NCBI RefSeq assembly: GCF_943734655.1
Contig: NC_071354.1
Coordinates: 156,199,142 to 156,263,141 of the forward strand
Direction of reading: 5' to 3'
From: Sabethes cyaneus
Taxonomy: Eukaryota > Arthropoda > Insecta > Diptera > Culicidae
DNA: 64,000 bases
Shown here: positions 44,514-56,911 of the stretch, piece after piece
Layout of the letters: every line of letters begins with the position of its first letter
How positions within the stretch are numbered: the stretch's first letter is position 1
Program-made: the position numbers and the translations under genes
Notes under the pieces: model-generated
Seen by the model: only the letters and a program-made list of their open reading frames with translations
Databases searched by the model: none
Told to the model about the DNA's origin: nothing

Positions 44514-47500
44514 CTCTTTTAACCCTGTTTTCTGACTTTCCAGTTTTCTCTGTTTTCTGACTTTCCTGTTTTCTCAGTTAACCCTTTTTTCTGACAGTCC
44601 AGTTTTCTCTGTTTTCTGACTTTCCTGTTTTCTCTGTTAACGCTGTTTTCTGACTTTCCAGTTTTCTCTGTTTTCTAACTTTCCCGTTTTCTCAGTTAAC
44701 GCTGTTTTCTGATTTTCCAGTTTTCTCTGTTTTCTGATTTTCCTGTTTTCTCAGTTAACCCTGTTTTCTGACTTTCCAGTTTTCTCTGTTTTCTGACTTT
44801 CCTGTTTTCTCAGTTAACCCTTTTTTCTGACTTTCCAGTTTTCTCTGTTTTCTGACTTTCCTGTTTTCTCAGTTAACGCTGTTTTCTGACAGTCCAGTTT
44901 TCTCTGTTTTCTGACTTTCCCGTTTTCTCAGTTAACGCTGTTTTCTGATTTTCCAGTTTTCTCTGTTTTCTGATTTTCCTGTTTTCTCAGTTAACCCTGT
45001 TTCCTGTCGTTTCAGTTTTCTCTGTTTTCTGACTTTCCTGTTTTCTCATTTAACCCTGTTTTCTGACATTCCAGTTTTATCTGTTTTCTGACTTTCCTGT
45101 TTTCTCAGTTAACCCTTTTTTCTGACAATCCAGTTTTCTCTGTTTTCTGACTTTCCTGTTTTCTCAGTTAACGCTGTTTTCTGACTTTCCAGTTTTCTCT
45201 GTTTTCTGACTTTCCTGTTTTCTCTGTTAACCCTGTTTTCTGACTTTCCAGTTTTCTCTGTTTTCTGACTTTCCTGTTTTCTCTGTTAACGCTGTTTTCT
45301 GACTTTCCAGTTTTCTCTGTTTTCTGACTTTCCTGTTTTATCAGTTAACCCTTTTTTCTGACAATCCAGTTTTCTCTGTTTTCTGACTTTCCTGTTTTCA
45401 TAGTTAACCCTGTTTTCTGACTTTCCAGTTTTCTCTGTTTTCTGACTTTCCTGTTTTCTCAGTTAACCCTTTTTTCTGACAGTCCAGTTTTCTCTGTTTT
45501 CTGACTTTCCTGTTTTCTCTGTTAACGCTGTTTTCTGACTTTCCAGTTTTCTCTGTTTTCTGACTTTCCCGTTTTCTCAGTTAACGCTGTTTTCTGATTT
45601 TCCAGTTTTCTCTGTTTTCTGATTTTCCTGTTTTCTCAGTTAACCCTGTTTTCTGACAGTCCAGTTTTCTCTGTTTTCTGACTTTCCTGTTTTCTCAGTT
45701 AACCCTGTTTTCTGACAGTCCAGTTTTCTCTGTTTTCTGACGTTCCTGTTTTCTCAGTTAACCCTGTTTTCTGACAATCCAGTTTTCTCTGTTTTCTGAC
45801 GTTCCTGTTTTCTCAGTTAACCCTGTTTTCTGACAGTCCAACTTTCCCTGTTTTCTGACTTTCCTGTTTTCTCAGTTAACCCTGTTTTCTGACTTTCCAG
45901 TTTTCTCTGTTTTCTGACTTTCCTGTTTTATCAGTTAACCCTGTTTTCTGACAGTCCAGTTTTCTCTGTTTTCTGACTTTCCTGTTTTCTCAGTTAACCC
46001 TTTTTTCTGACAGTCCAGTTTTCTCTGTTTTCTGACGTTCCTGTTTTCTCTGTTAACGCTGTTTTCTGACTTTCCAGTTTTCTCTGTTTTGTGACTTTCC
46101 TGTTTTCTCAGTTAACCCTGTTTTCTGAGAGTCCAGTTTTCTCTGTTTTCTGACGTTCCTGTTTTCTCAGTTAACCCTGTTTTCTGACAGTCCAGTTTTC
46201 TCTGTTTTCTGACGTTCCTGTTTTCTCAGTTAACCCTGTTTTCTGACAATCCAGTTTTCTCTGTTTTCTGACTTTCCTGTTTTCTCTGTTAACGCTGTTT
46301 TCTGACTTTCCAGTTTTCTCTGTTTTCTGACTTTCCTGTTTTCTCAGTTAACCCTGTTTTCTGACAATCCAGTTTTCTCTGTTTTCTGACGTTCCTGTTT
46401 TCTCAGTTAACCCTGTTTTCTGACAATCCAGTTTTCTCTGTTTTCTAACTTTCCTGTTTTCTCAGTTAACCCTGTTTTCTGACTTTCCAGTTTTCTCTGT
46501 TTTCTGACTTTCCTGTTTTCTCAGTTAACCCTTTTTTCTGACAGTCCAGTTTTCTCTGTTTTCTGACTTTCCTGTTTTCTCTGTTAACGCTGTTTTCTGA
46601 CTTTTCAGTTTTCTCTGTTTTCTGACTTTCCTGTTTTCTCAGTTAACCCTTTTTTCTGACAGTCCAGTTTTCTCTGTTTTCTGACGTTCCTGTTTTCTCT
46701 GTTAACGCTGTTTTCTGACTTTCCAGTTTTCTCTGTTTTGTGACTTTCCTGTTTTCTCAGTTAACCCTGTTTTCTGAGAGTCCAGTTTTCTCTGTTTTCT
46801 GACGTTCCTGTTTTCTCAGTTAACCCTGTTTTCTGACAGTCCAGTTTTCTCTGTTTTCTGACGTTCCTGTTTTCTCAGTTAACCCTGTTTTCTGACAATC
46901 CAGTTTTCTCTGTTTTCTGACTTTCCTGTTTTCTCTGTTAACGCTGTTTTCTGACTTTCCAGTTTTCTCTGTTTTCTGACTTTCCTGTTTTCTCAGTTAA
47001 CCCTGTTTTCTGACAATCCAGTTTTCTCTGTTTTCTAACTTTCCTGTTTTCTCAGTTAACCCTGTTTTCTGACATTCCAGTTTTCTCTGTTTTCTGACTT
47101 TCCTGTTTTCTCAGTTAACCCTTTTTTCTGACAATCCAGTTTTCTCTGTTTTCTGACTTTCCTGTTTTCTCAGTTAACCCTTTTTTCTGACAGTCCAGTT
47201 TTCTCTGTTTTCTGACTTTCCTGTTTTCTCTGTTAACGCTGTTTTCTGACTTTCCAGTTTTCTCTGTTTTCTGACTTTCCCGTTTTCTCAGTTAACGCTG
47301 TTTTCTGATTTTCCAGTTTTCTCTGTTTTCTGATTTTCCTGTTTTCTCAGTTAACCCTGTTTCCTGTCGGTTCAGTTTTCTCTGTTTTCTAACTTTCCTG
47401 TTTTCTCAGTTAACCCTGTTTTCTGACAGTCCAGTTTTCTCTGTTTTCTGACTTTCCTGTTTTCTCAGTTAACCCTGTTTTCTGACAATCCAGTTTTCTC

Positions 47501-50500
47501 TGTTTTCTGACTTTCCTGTTTTCTCAGTTAACCCTGTTTTCTGACTTTCCAGTTTTCTCTGTTTTCTGACTTTCCTGTTTTCTCAGTTAACCCTGTTTTC
47601 TGACAATCCAGTTTTCTCTGTTTTCTGACGTTCCTGTTTTCTCAGTTAACCCTGTTTTCTGACATTCCAGTTTTCTCTGTTTTGTGACTTTCCTGTTTCC
47701 TCAGTTAACCCTGTTTTCTGACATTCCAGTTTTCTCTGTTTTCTGACGTTCCTGTTTTCTCAGTTAACCCTGTTTTCTGAGAGTCCAGTTTTCTCTGTTT
47801 TGTGACTTTCCTGTTTTCTCAGTTAACCCTGTTTTCTGACATTCCAGTTTTCTCTGTTTTCTGACTTTCCCGTTTTCTCAGTTAACGCTGTTTTCTGATT
47901 TTCCAGTTTTCTCTGTTTTCTGATTTTCCTGTTTTCTCAGTTAACCCTGTTTTCTGACTTTCCAGTTTTCTCTGTTTTCTGACTTTCCTGTTTTCTCAGT
48001 TAACGCTGTTTTCTGACTTTCCAGTTTTCTCTGTTTTCTGACTTTCCTGTTTTCTCAGTTAACGCTGTTTTCTGACTTTCCAGTTTTCTCTGTTTTCTGA
48101 TTTTCCTGTTTTCTCAGTTAACCCTGTTTCCTGTCGTTTCAGTTTTCTCTGTTTTCTAACTTTCCTGTTTTATCAGTTAACCCTGTTTTCTGCCTTTCCA
48201 GTTTTCTCTGTTTTCTGACTTTCCTGTTTTCTCAGTTAACCCTTTTTTCTGACAGTCCAGTTTTCTCTGTTTTCTGACTTTCCTGTTTTCTCTGTTAACG
48301 CTGTTTTCTGACTTTCCAGTTTTCTCTGTTTTCTGACTTTCCCGTTTTCTCAGTTAACGCTGTTTTCTGATTTTCCAGTTTTCTCTGTTTTCTGATTTTC
48401 CTGTTTTCTCAGTTAACCCTGTTTCCTGTCGTTTCAGTTTTCTCTGTTTTCTAACTTTCCTGTTTTCTCTGTTAACCCTGTTTTCTGACTTTCCAGTTTT
48501 CTCTGTTTTCTGACTTTCCTGTTTTCTCTGTTAACCCTGTTTTCTGACTTTCCAGTTTTCTCTGTTTTCTGACTTTCCTGTTTTCTCAGTTAACCCTTTT
48601 TTCTGACAGTCCAGTTTTCTCTGTTTTCTGACTTTCCTGTTTTCTCTGTTAACGCTGTTTTCTGACTTTCCAGTTTTCTCTGTTTTCTGACTTTCCCGTT
48701 TTCTCAGTTAACGCTGTTTTCAGATTTTCCAGTTTTCTCTGTTTTCTGATTTTCCTGTTTTCTCAGTTAACCCTGTTTTCTGACTTTCCAGTTTTCTCTG
48801 TTTTCTGACTTTCCTGTTTTCTCAGTTAACGCTGTTTTCTGACTTTCCAGTTTTCTCTGTTTTCTGACTTTCCTGTTTTCTCAGTTAACCCTGTTTTCTG
48901 AGAGTCCAGTTTTCTCTGTTTTCTGACGTTCCTGTTTTCTCAGTTAACCCTGTTTTCTGACAGTCCAGTTTTCTCTGTTTTCTGACTTTCCTGTTTTCTC
49001 AGTTAACCCTGTTTTCTGACATTCCAGTTTTCTCTGTTTTGTGACTTTCCTGTTTTCTCAGTTAACCCTGTTTTCTGACATTCCAGTTTTCTCTGTTTTC
49101 TGACGTTCCTGTTTTCTCAGTTAACCCTGTTTTCTGAGAGTGCAGTTTTCTCTGTTTTGTGACTTTCCTGTTTTCTCAGTTAACCCTGTTTTCTGACATT
49201 CCAGTTTTCTCTGTTTTCTGACGTTCCTGTTTTCTCAGTTAACCCTGTTTTCTGACAATCCAGTTTTCTCTGTTTTCTGACTTTCCTGTTTTCTCAGTTA
49301 ACCCTGTTTTCTGACTTTCCAGTTTTCTCTGTTTTGTGACTTTCCTGTTTTCTCAGTTAACCCTGTTTTCTGACATTCCAGTTTTCTCTGTTTTCTGACG
49401 TTCCTGTTTTCTCAGTTAACCCTGTTTTCTGAGAGTGCAGTTTTCTCTGTTTTGTGACTTTCCTGTTTTCTCAGTTAACCCTGTTTTCTGACTTTCCAGT
49501 TTTCTCTGTTTTCTGACTTTCCTGTTTTCTCAGTTAACCCTGTTTTCTGAGAGTCCAGTTTTCTCTGTTTTCTGACGTTCCTGTTTTCTCAGTTAACCCT
49601 GTTTTCTGACAGTCCAGTTTTCTCTGTTTTCTGACGTTCCTGTTTTCTCAGTTAACCCTGTTTTCTGACTTTCCAGTTTTCTCTGTTTTCTGACTTTCCT
49701 GTTTTCTCAGTTAACGCTGTTTTCTGACTTTCCAGTTTTCTCTGTTTTCTGACTTTCCTGTTTTCTCAGTTAACCCTGTTTTCTGAGAGTCCAGTTTTCT
49801 CTGTTTTCTGACGTTCCTGTTTTCTCAGTTAACCCTGTTTCCTGTCGTTTCAGTTTTCTCTGTTTTCTAACTTTCCTGTTTTCTCAGTTAACCCTGTTTT
49901 CTGACATTCCAGTTTTCTCTGTTTTGTGACTTTCCTGTTTTCTCAGTTAACCCTGTTTTCTGACATTCCAGTTTTCTCTGTTTTCTGACGTTCCTGTTTT
50001 CTCAGTTAACCCTGTTTTCTGAGAGTGCAGTTTTCTCTGTTTTGTGACTTTCCTGTTTTCTCAGTTAACCCTGTTTTCTGACTTTCCAGTTTTCTCTGTT
50101 TTCTGACTTTCCTGTTTTCTCAGTTAACCCTGTTTTCTGAGAGTCCACTTTTCTCTGTTTTCTGACGTTCCTGTTTTCTCAGTTAACCCTGTTTTCTGAC
50201 AGTCCAGTTTTCTCTGTTTTCTGACTTTCCTGTTTTCTCAGTTAACCCTGTTTTCTGACAATCCAGTTTTCTCTGTTTTCTGACTTTCCTGTTTTCTCAG
50301 TTAACCCTGTTTTCTGACTATCCAGTTTTCTCTGTTTTCTGACTTTCCTGTTTTCTCAGTTAACCCTTTTTTCTGACAGTCCAGTTTTCTCTGTTTTCTG
50401 ACTTTCCTGTTTTCTCTGTTAACGCTGTTTTCTGACTTTCCAGTTTTCTCTGTTTTCTGACTTTCCCGTTTTCTCAGTTAACGCTGTTTTCTGATTTTCC

Positions 50501-51173
50501 AGTTTTCTCTGTTTTCTGATTTTCCTGTTTTCTCAGTTAACCCTGTTTCCTGTCGTTTCAGTTTTCTCTGTTTTCTAACTTTCCTGTTTTATCAGTTAAC
50601 CCTGTTTTCTGCCTTTCCAGTTTTCTCTGTTTTCTGATTTTCCTGTTTTCTTAGTTAACCCTGTTTTCTGACAGTCCAGTTTTCTCTGTTTTCTGACTTT
50701 CCTGTTTTATCAGTTAACCCTGTTTTCTACCTTTCCAGTTTTCTCTGTTTTCTGATTTTCCTGTTTTCTCAGTTAACCCTGTTTCCGACTTTCCAGGTTT
50801 CTCTGTTTTCTGACTTTCCTGTTTTATCAGTTAACCCTGTTTTCTGACTTTCCAGTTTTCTCTGTTTTCTGACTTTCCTGTTTTATCAGTTAACCCTTTT
50901 TTCTGACACTCCAGTTTTCTCTGTTTTCTGACTTTCCTGTTTTCATAGTTAACCCTGTTTTCTGACTTTCCAGTTTTCTCTGTTTTCTGACTTTCCTGTT
51001 TTCTCAGTTAACCCTTTTTTCTGACAGTCCAGTTTTCTCTGTTTTCTGACTTTCCTGTTTTCTCTGTTAACGCTGTTTTCTGACTTTCCAGTTTTCTCTG
51101 TTTTCTGACTTTCCCGTTTTCTCAGTTAACGCTGTTTTCTGATTTTCCAGTTTTCTCTGTTTTCTGATTTTCC

Positions 51174-52257
51174 TGTTTTCTGACTTTCCAGTTTTCTCTG
51201 TTTTCTGACTTTCCTGTTTTCTCAGTTAACGCTGTTTTCTGACTTTCCAGTTTTCTCTGTTTTCTGACTTTCCTGTTTTCTCTGTTAACCCTGTTTTCTG
51301 ACTTTCCAGTTTTCTCTGTTTTCTGACTTTCCTGTTTTCTCAGTTAACCCTTTTTTCTGACAGTCCAGTTTTCTCTGTTTTCTGACTTTCCTGTTTTCTC
51401 TGTTAACGCTGTTTTCTGTCTTTCCAGTTTTCTCTGTTTTCTGACTTTCCCGTTTTCTCAGTTAACGCTGTTTTCTGATTTTCCAGTTTTCTCTGTTTTC
51501 TGATTTTCCTGTTTTCTCAGTTAACCCTGTTTTCTGACTTTCCAGTTTTCTCTGTTTTCTGACTTTCCTGTTTTCTCAGTTAACGCTGTTTTCTGACTTT
51601 CCAGTTTTCTCTGTTTTCTGACTTTCCTGTTTTCTCAGTTAACCCTGTTTTCTGAGAGTCCAGTTTTCTCTGTTTTCTGACGTTCCTGTTTTCTCAGTTA
51701 ACCCTGTTTTCTGACAGTCCAGTTTTCTCTGTTTTCTGACTTTCCTGTTTTCTCAGTTAACCCTGTTTTCTGACAATCCAGTTTTCTCTGTTTTCTGACT
51801 TTCCTGTTTTCTCAGTTAACCCTGTTTTCTGACTTTCCAGTTTTCTCTGTTTTCTGACTTTCCTGTTTTCTCAGTTAACCCTTTTTTCTGACAGTCCAGT
51901 TTTCTCTGTTTTCTGACTTTCCTGTTTTCTGACTTTCCCGTTTTCTCAGTTAACACTGTTTTCTGATTTTCCAGTTTTCTCTGTTTTCTGATTTTCCTGT
52001 TTTCTCAGTTAACCCTGTTTCCTGTCGTTTCAGTTTTCTCTGTTTTCTAACTTTCCTGTTTTATCAGTTAACCCTGTTTTCTGCCTTTCCAGTTTTCTCT
52101 GTTTTCTGATTTTCCTGTTTTCTTAGTTAACCCTGTTTTCTGACAGTCCAGTTTTCTCTGTTTTCTGACTTTCCTGTTTTATCAGTTAACCCTGTTTTCT
52201 GCCTTTCCAGTTTTCTCTGTTTTCTGATTTTCCTGTTTTCTCAGTTAACCCTGTTTC
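51174..52257 (+). repeat. 1,083-bp higher-order block, copy 1
   Basis: It is bounded by two rare junctions: a monomer lacking the CTCAGTTAACC part (TTTTCCTGTTTTCTGACTTT at the left) and CCGACTTTCCAGG at the right. It contains the TTAACACTG variant at 51950. The same three markers recur in the three copies listed below with the same internal spacing. Confidence 0.85.
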
Positions 52258-54060
52258 CGACTTTCCAGGTTTCTCTGTTTTCTGACTTTCCTGTTTTATC
52301 AATTAACCCTGTTTTCTGACTTTCCAGTTTTCTCTGTTTTCTGACTTTCCTGTTTTATCAGTTAACCCTTTTTTCTGACAATCCAGTTTTCTCTGTTTTC
52401 TGACTTTCCTGTTTTCATAGTTAACCCTGTTTTCTGACTTTCCAGTTTTCTCTGTTTTCTGACTTTCCTGTTTTCTCAGTTAACCCTTTTTTCTGACAGT
52501 CCAGTTTTCTCTGTTTTCTGACTTTCCTGTTTTCTCTGTTAACGCTGTTTTCTGACTTTCCAGTTTTCTCTGTTTTCTGACTTTCCCGTTTTCTCAGTTA
52601 ACGCTGTTTTCTGATTTTCCAGTTTTCTCTGTTTTCTGTTTTTCCTGTTTTCTCAGTTAACCCTGTTTTCTGACTTTCCAGTTTTCTCTGTTTTCTGACT
52701 TTCCTGTTTTCTCAGTTAACGCTGTTTTCTGACTTTCCAGTTTTCTCTGTTTTCTGACTTTCCTGTTTTCTCAGTTAACCCTGTTTCCTGTCGTTTCAGT
52801 TTTCTCTGTTTTCTAACTTTCCTGTTTTCTCTGTTAACCCTGTTTTCTGACTTTCCAGTTTTCTCTGTTTTCTGACTTTCCTGTTTTCTCAGTTAACCCT
52901 TTTTTCTGACAGTCCAGTTTTCTCTGTTTTCTGACTTTCCTGTTTTCTCTGTTAACGCTGTTTTCTGACTTTCCAGTTTTCTCTGTTTTCTGACTTTCCC
53001 GTTTTCTCAGTTAACGCTGTTTTCTGATTTTCCAGTTTTCTCTGTTTTCTGATTTTCCTGTTTTCTCAGTTAACCCTGTTTTCTGACATTCCAGTTTTCT
53101 CTGTTTTCTGACGTTCCTGTTTTCTCAGTTAACCCTGTTTTCTGAGAGTGCAGTTTTCTCTGTTTTGTGACTTTCCTGTTTTCTCAGTTAACCCTGTTTT
53201 CTGACTTTCCAGTTTTCTCTGTTTTGTGACTTTCCTGTTTTCTCAGTTAACCCTGTTTTCTGACATTCCAGTTTTCTCTGTTTTCTGACGTTCCTGTTTT
53301 CTCAGTTAACCCTGTTTTCTGAGAGTGCAGTTTTCTCTGTTTTGTGACTTTCCTGTTTTCTCAGTTAACCCTGTTTTCTGACTTTCCAGTTTTCTCTGTT
53401 TTCTGACTTTCCTGTTTTCTCAGTTAACGCTGTTTTCTGACTTTCCAGTTTTCTCTGTTTTCTGACTTTCCTGTTTTCTCAGTTAACCCTGTTTTCTGAG
53501 AGTCCAGTTTTCTCTGTTTTCTGACGTTCCTGTTTTCTCAGTTAACCCTGTTTCCTGTCGTTTCAGTTTTCTCTGTTTTCTAACTTTCCTGTTTTCTCAG
53601 TTAACCCTGTTTTCTGACATTCCAGTTTTCTCTGTTTTGTGACTTTCCTGTTTTCTCAGTTAACCCTGTTTTCTGACAGTCCAGTTTTCTCTGTTTTCTG
53701 ACTTTCCTGTTTTATCAGTTAACCCTGTTTTCTACCTTTCCAGTTTTCTCTGTTTTCTGATTTTCCTGTTTTCTCAGTTAACCCTGTTTCCGACTTTCCA
53801 GGTTTCTCTGTTTTCTGACTTTCCTGTTTTCATAGTTAACCCTGTTTTCTGACTTTCCAGTTTTCTCTGTTTTCTGACTTTCCTGTTTTCTCAGTTAACC
53901 CTTTTTTCTGACAGTCCAGTTTTCTCTGTTTTCTGACTTTCCTGTTTTCTCTGTTAACGCTGTTTTCTGACTTTCCAGTTTTCTCTGTTTTCTGACTTTC
54001 CCGTTTTCTCAGTTAACGCTGTTTTCTGATTTTCCAGTTTTCTCTGTTTTCTGATTTTCC

Positions 54061-55144
54061 TGTTTTCTGACTTTCCAGTTTTCTCTGTTTTCTGACTTTC
54101 CTGTTTTCTCAGTTAACGCTGTTTTCTGACTTTCCAGTTTTCTCTGTTTTCTGACTTTCCTGTTTTCTCTGTTAACCCTGTTTTCTGACTTTCCAGTTTT
54201 CTCTGTTTTCTGACTTTCCTGTTTTCTCAGTTAACCCTTTTTTCTGACAGTCCAGTTTTCTCTGTTTTCTGACTTTCCTGTTTTCTCTGTTAACGCTGTT
54301 TTCTGTCTTTCCAGTTTTCTCTGTTTTCTGACTTTCCCGTTTTCTCAGTTAACGCTGTTTTCTGATTTTCCAGTTTTCTCTGTTTTCTGATTTTCCTGTT
54401 TTCTCAGTTAACCCTGTTTTCTGACTTTCCAGTTTTCTCTGTTTTCTGACTTTCCTGTTTTCTCAGTTAACGCTGTTTTCTGACTTTCCAGTTTTCTCTG
54501 TTTTCTGACTTTCCTGTTTTCTCAGTTAACCCTGTTTTCTGAGAGTCCAGTTTTCTCTGTTTTCTGACGTTCCTGTTTTCTCAGTTAACCCTGTTTTCTG
54601 ACAGTCCAGTTTTCTCTGTTTTCTGACTTTCCTGTTTTCTCAGTTAACCCTGTTTTCTGACAATCCAGTTTTCTCTGTTTTCTGACTTTCCTGTTTTCTC
54701 AGTTAACCCTGTTTTCTGACTTTCCAGTTTTCTCTGTTTTCTGACTTTCCTGTTTTCTCAGTTAACCCTTTTTTCTGACAGTCCAGTTTTCTCTGTTTTC
54801 TGACTTTCCTGTTTTCTGACTTTCCCGTTTTCTCAGTTAACACTGTTTTCTGATTTTCCAGTTTTCTCTGTTTTCTGATTTTCCTGTTTTCTCAGTTAAC
54901 CCTGTTTCCTGTCGTTTCAGTTTTCTCTGTTTTCTAACTTTCCTGTTTTATCAGTTAACCCTGTTTTCTGCCTTTCCAGTTTTCTCTGTTTTCTGATTTT
55001 CCTGTTTTCTTAGTTAACCCTGTTTTCTGACAGTCCAGTTTTCTCTGTTTTCTGACTTTCCTGTTTTATCAGTTAACCCTGTTTTCTGCCTTTCCAGTTT
55101 TCTCTGTTTTCTGATTTTCCTGTTTTCTCAGTTAACCCTGTTTC
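54061..55144 (+). repeat. 1,083-bp higher-order block, copy 2
   Basis: It has the same left junction, TTAACACTG variant (54837) and right junction as copy 1. The offset from copy 1 is 2,887 bp at all three markers. Confidence 0.85.
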
Positions 55145-55828
55145 CGACTTTCCAGGTTTCTCTGTTTTCTGACTTTCCTGTTTTATCAGTTAACCCTGTT
55201 TTCTGACTTTCCAGTTTTCTCTGTTTTCTGACTTTCCTGTTTTATCAGTTAACCCTTTTTTCTGACAGTCCAGTTTTCTCTGTTTTCTGACTTTCCTGTT
55301 TTCTCTGTTAACGCTGTTTTCTGACTTTCCAGTTTTCTCTGTTTTCTGACTTTCCCGTTTTCTCAGTTAACGCTGTTTTCTGATTTTCCAGTTTTCTCTG
55401 TTTTCTGATTTTCCTGTTTTCTCAGTTAACGCTGTTTTCTGATTTTCCAGTTTTCTCTGTTTTCTGATTTTCCTGTTTTCTCAGTTAACCTTGTTTTCTG
55501 ACTTTCCAGTTTTCTCTGTTTTCTGACTTTCCTGTTTTCTCAGTTAACCCTGTTTCCTGTCGTTTCAGTTTTCTCTGTTTTCTAACTTTCCTGTTTTCTC
55601 TGTTAACCCTGTTTTCTGACTTTCCAGTTTTCTCTGTTTTCTGACTTTCCTGTTTTCTCAGTTAACCCTTTTTTCTGACAGTCCAGTTTTCTCTGTTTTC
55701 TGACTTTCCTGTTTTCTCTGTTAACGCTGTTTTCTGACTTTCCAGTTTTCTCTGTTTTCTGACTTTCCCGTTTTCTCAGTTAACGCTGTTTTCTGATTTT
55801 CCAGTTTTCTCTGTTTTCTGATTTTCCT

Positions 55829-56911
55829 GTTTTCTGACTTTCCAGTTTTCTCTGTTTTCTGACTTTCCTGTTTTCTCAGTTAACGCTGTTTTCTGACTTT
55901 CCAGTTTTCTCTGTTTTCTGACTTTCCTGTTTTCTCTGTTAACCCTGTTTTCTGACTTTCCAGTTTTCTCTGTTTTCTGACTTTCCTGTTTTCTCAGTTA
56001 ACCCTTTTTTCTGACAGTCCAGTTTTCTCTGTTTTCTGACTTTCCTGTTTTCTCTGTTAACGCTGTTTTCTGTCTTTCCAGTTTTCTCTGTTTTCTGACT
56101 TTCCCGTTTTCTCAGTTAACGCTGTTTTCTGATTTTCCAGTTTTCTCTGTTTTCTGATTTTCCTGTTTTCTCAGTTAACCCTGTTTTCTGACTTTCCAGT
56201 TTTCTCTGTTTTCTGACTTTCCTGTTTTCTCAGTTAACGCTGTTTTCTGACTTTCCAGTTTTCTCTGTTTTCTGACTTTCCTGTTTTCTCAGTTAACCCT
56301 GTTTTCTGAGAGTCCAGTTTTCTCTGTTTTCTGACGTTCCTGTTTTCTCAGTTAACCCTGTTTTCTGACAGTCCAGTTTTCTCTGTTTTCTGACTTTCCT
56401 GTTTTCTCAGTTAACCCTGTTTTCTGACAATCCAGTTTTCTCTGTTTTCTGACTTTCCTGTTTTCTCAGTTAACCCTGTTTTCTGACTTTCCAGTTTTCT
56501 CTGTTTTCTGACTTTCCTGTTTTCTCAGTTAACCCTTTTTTCTGACAGTCCAGTTTTCTCTGTTTTCTGACTTTCCTGTTTTCTGACTTTCCCGTTTTCT
56601 CAGTTAACACTGTTTTCTGATTTTCCAGTTTTCTCTGTTTTCTGATTTTCCTGTTTTCTCAGTTAACCCTGTTTCCTGTCGTTTCAGTTTTCTCTGTTTT
56701 CTAACTTTCCTGTTTTATCAGTTAACCCTGTTTTCTGCCTTTCCAGTTTTCTCTGTTTTCTGATTTTCCTGTTTTCTTAGTTAACCCTGTTTTCTGACAG
56801 TCCAGTTTTCTCTGTTTTCTGACTTTCCTGTTTTATCAGTTAACCCTGTTTTCTGCCTTTCCAGTTTTCTCTGTTTTCTGATTTTCCTGTTTTCTCAGTT
56901 AACCCTGTTTC
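55829..56911 (+). repeat. 1,083-bp higher-order block, copy 3
   Basis: It has the same three markers, offset about 1,767 bp from copy 2, close to 30 monomers. Confidence 0.85.
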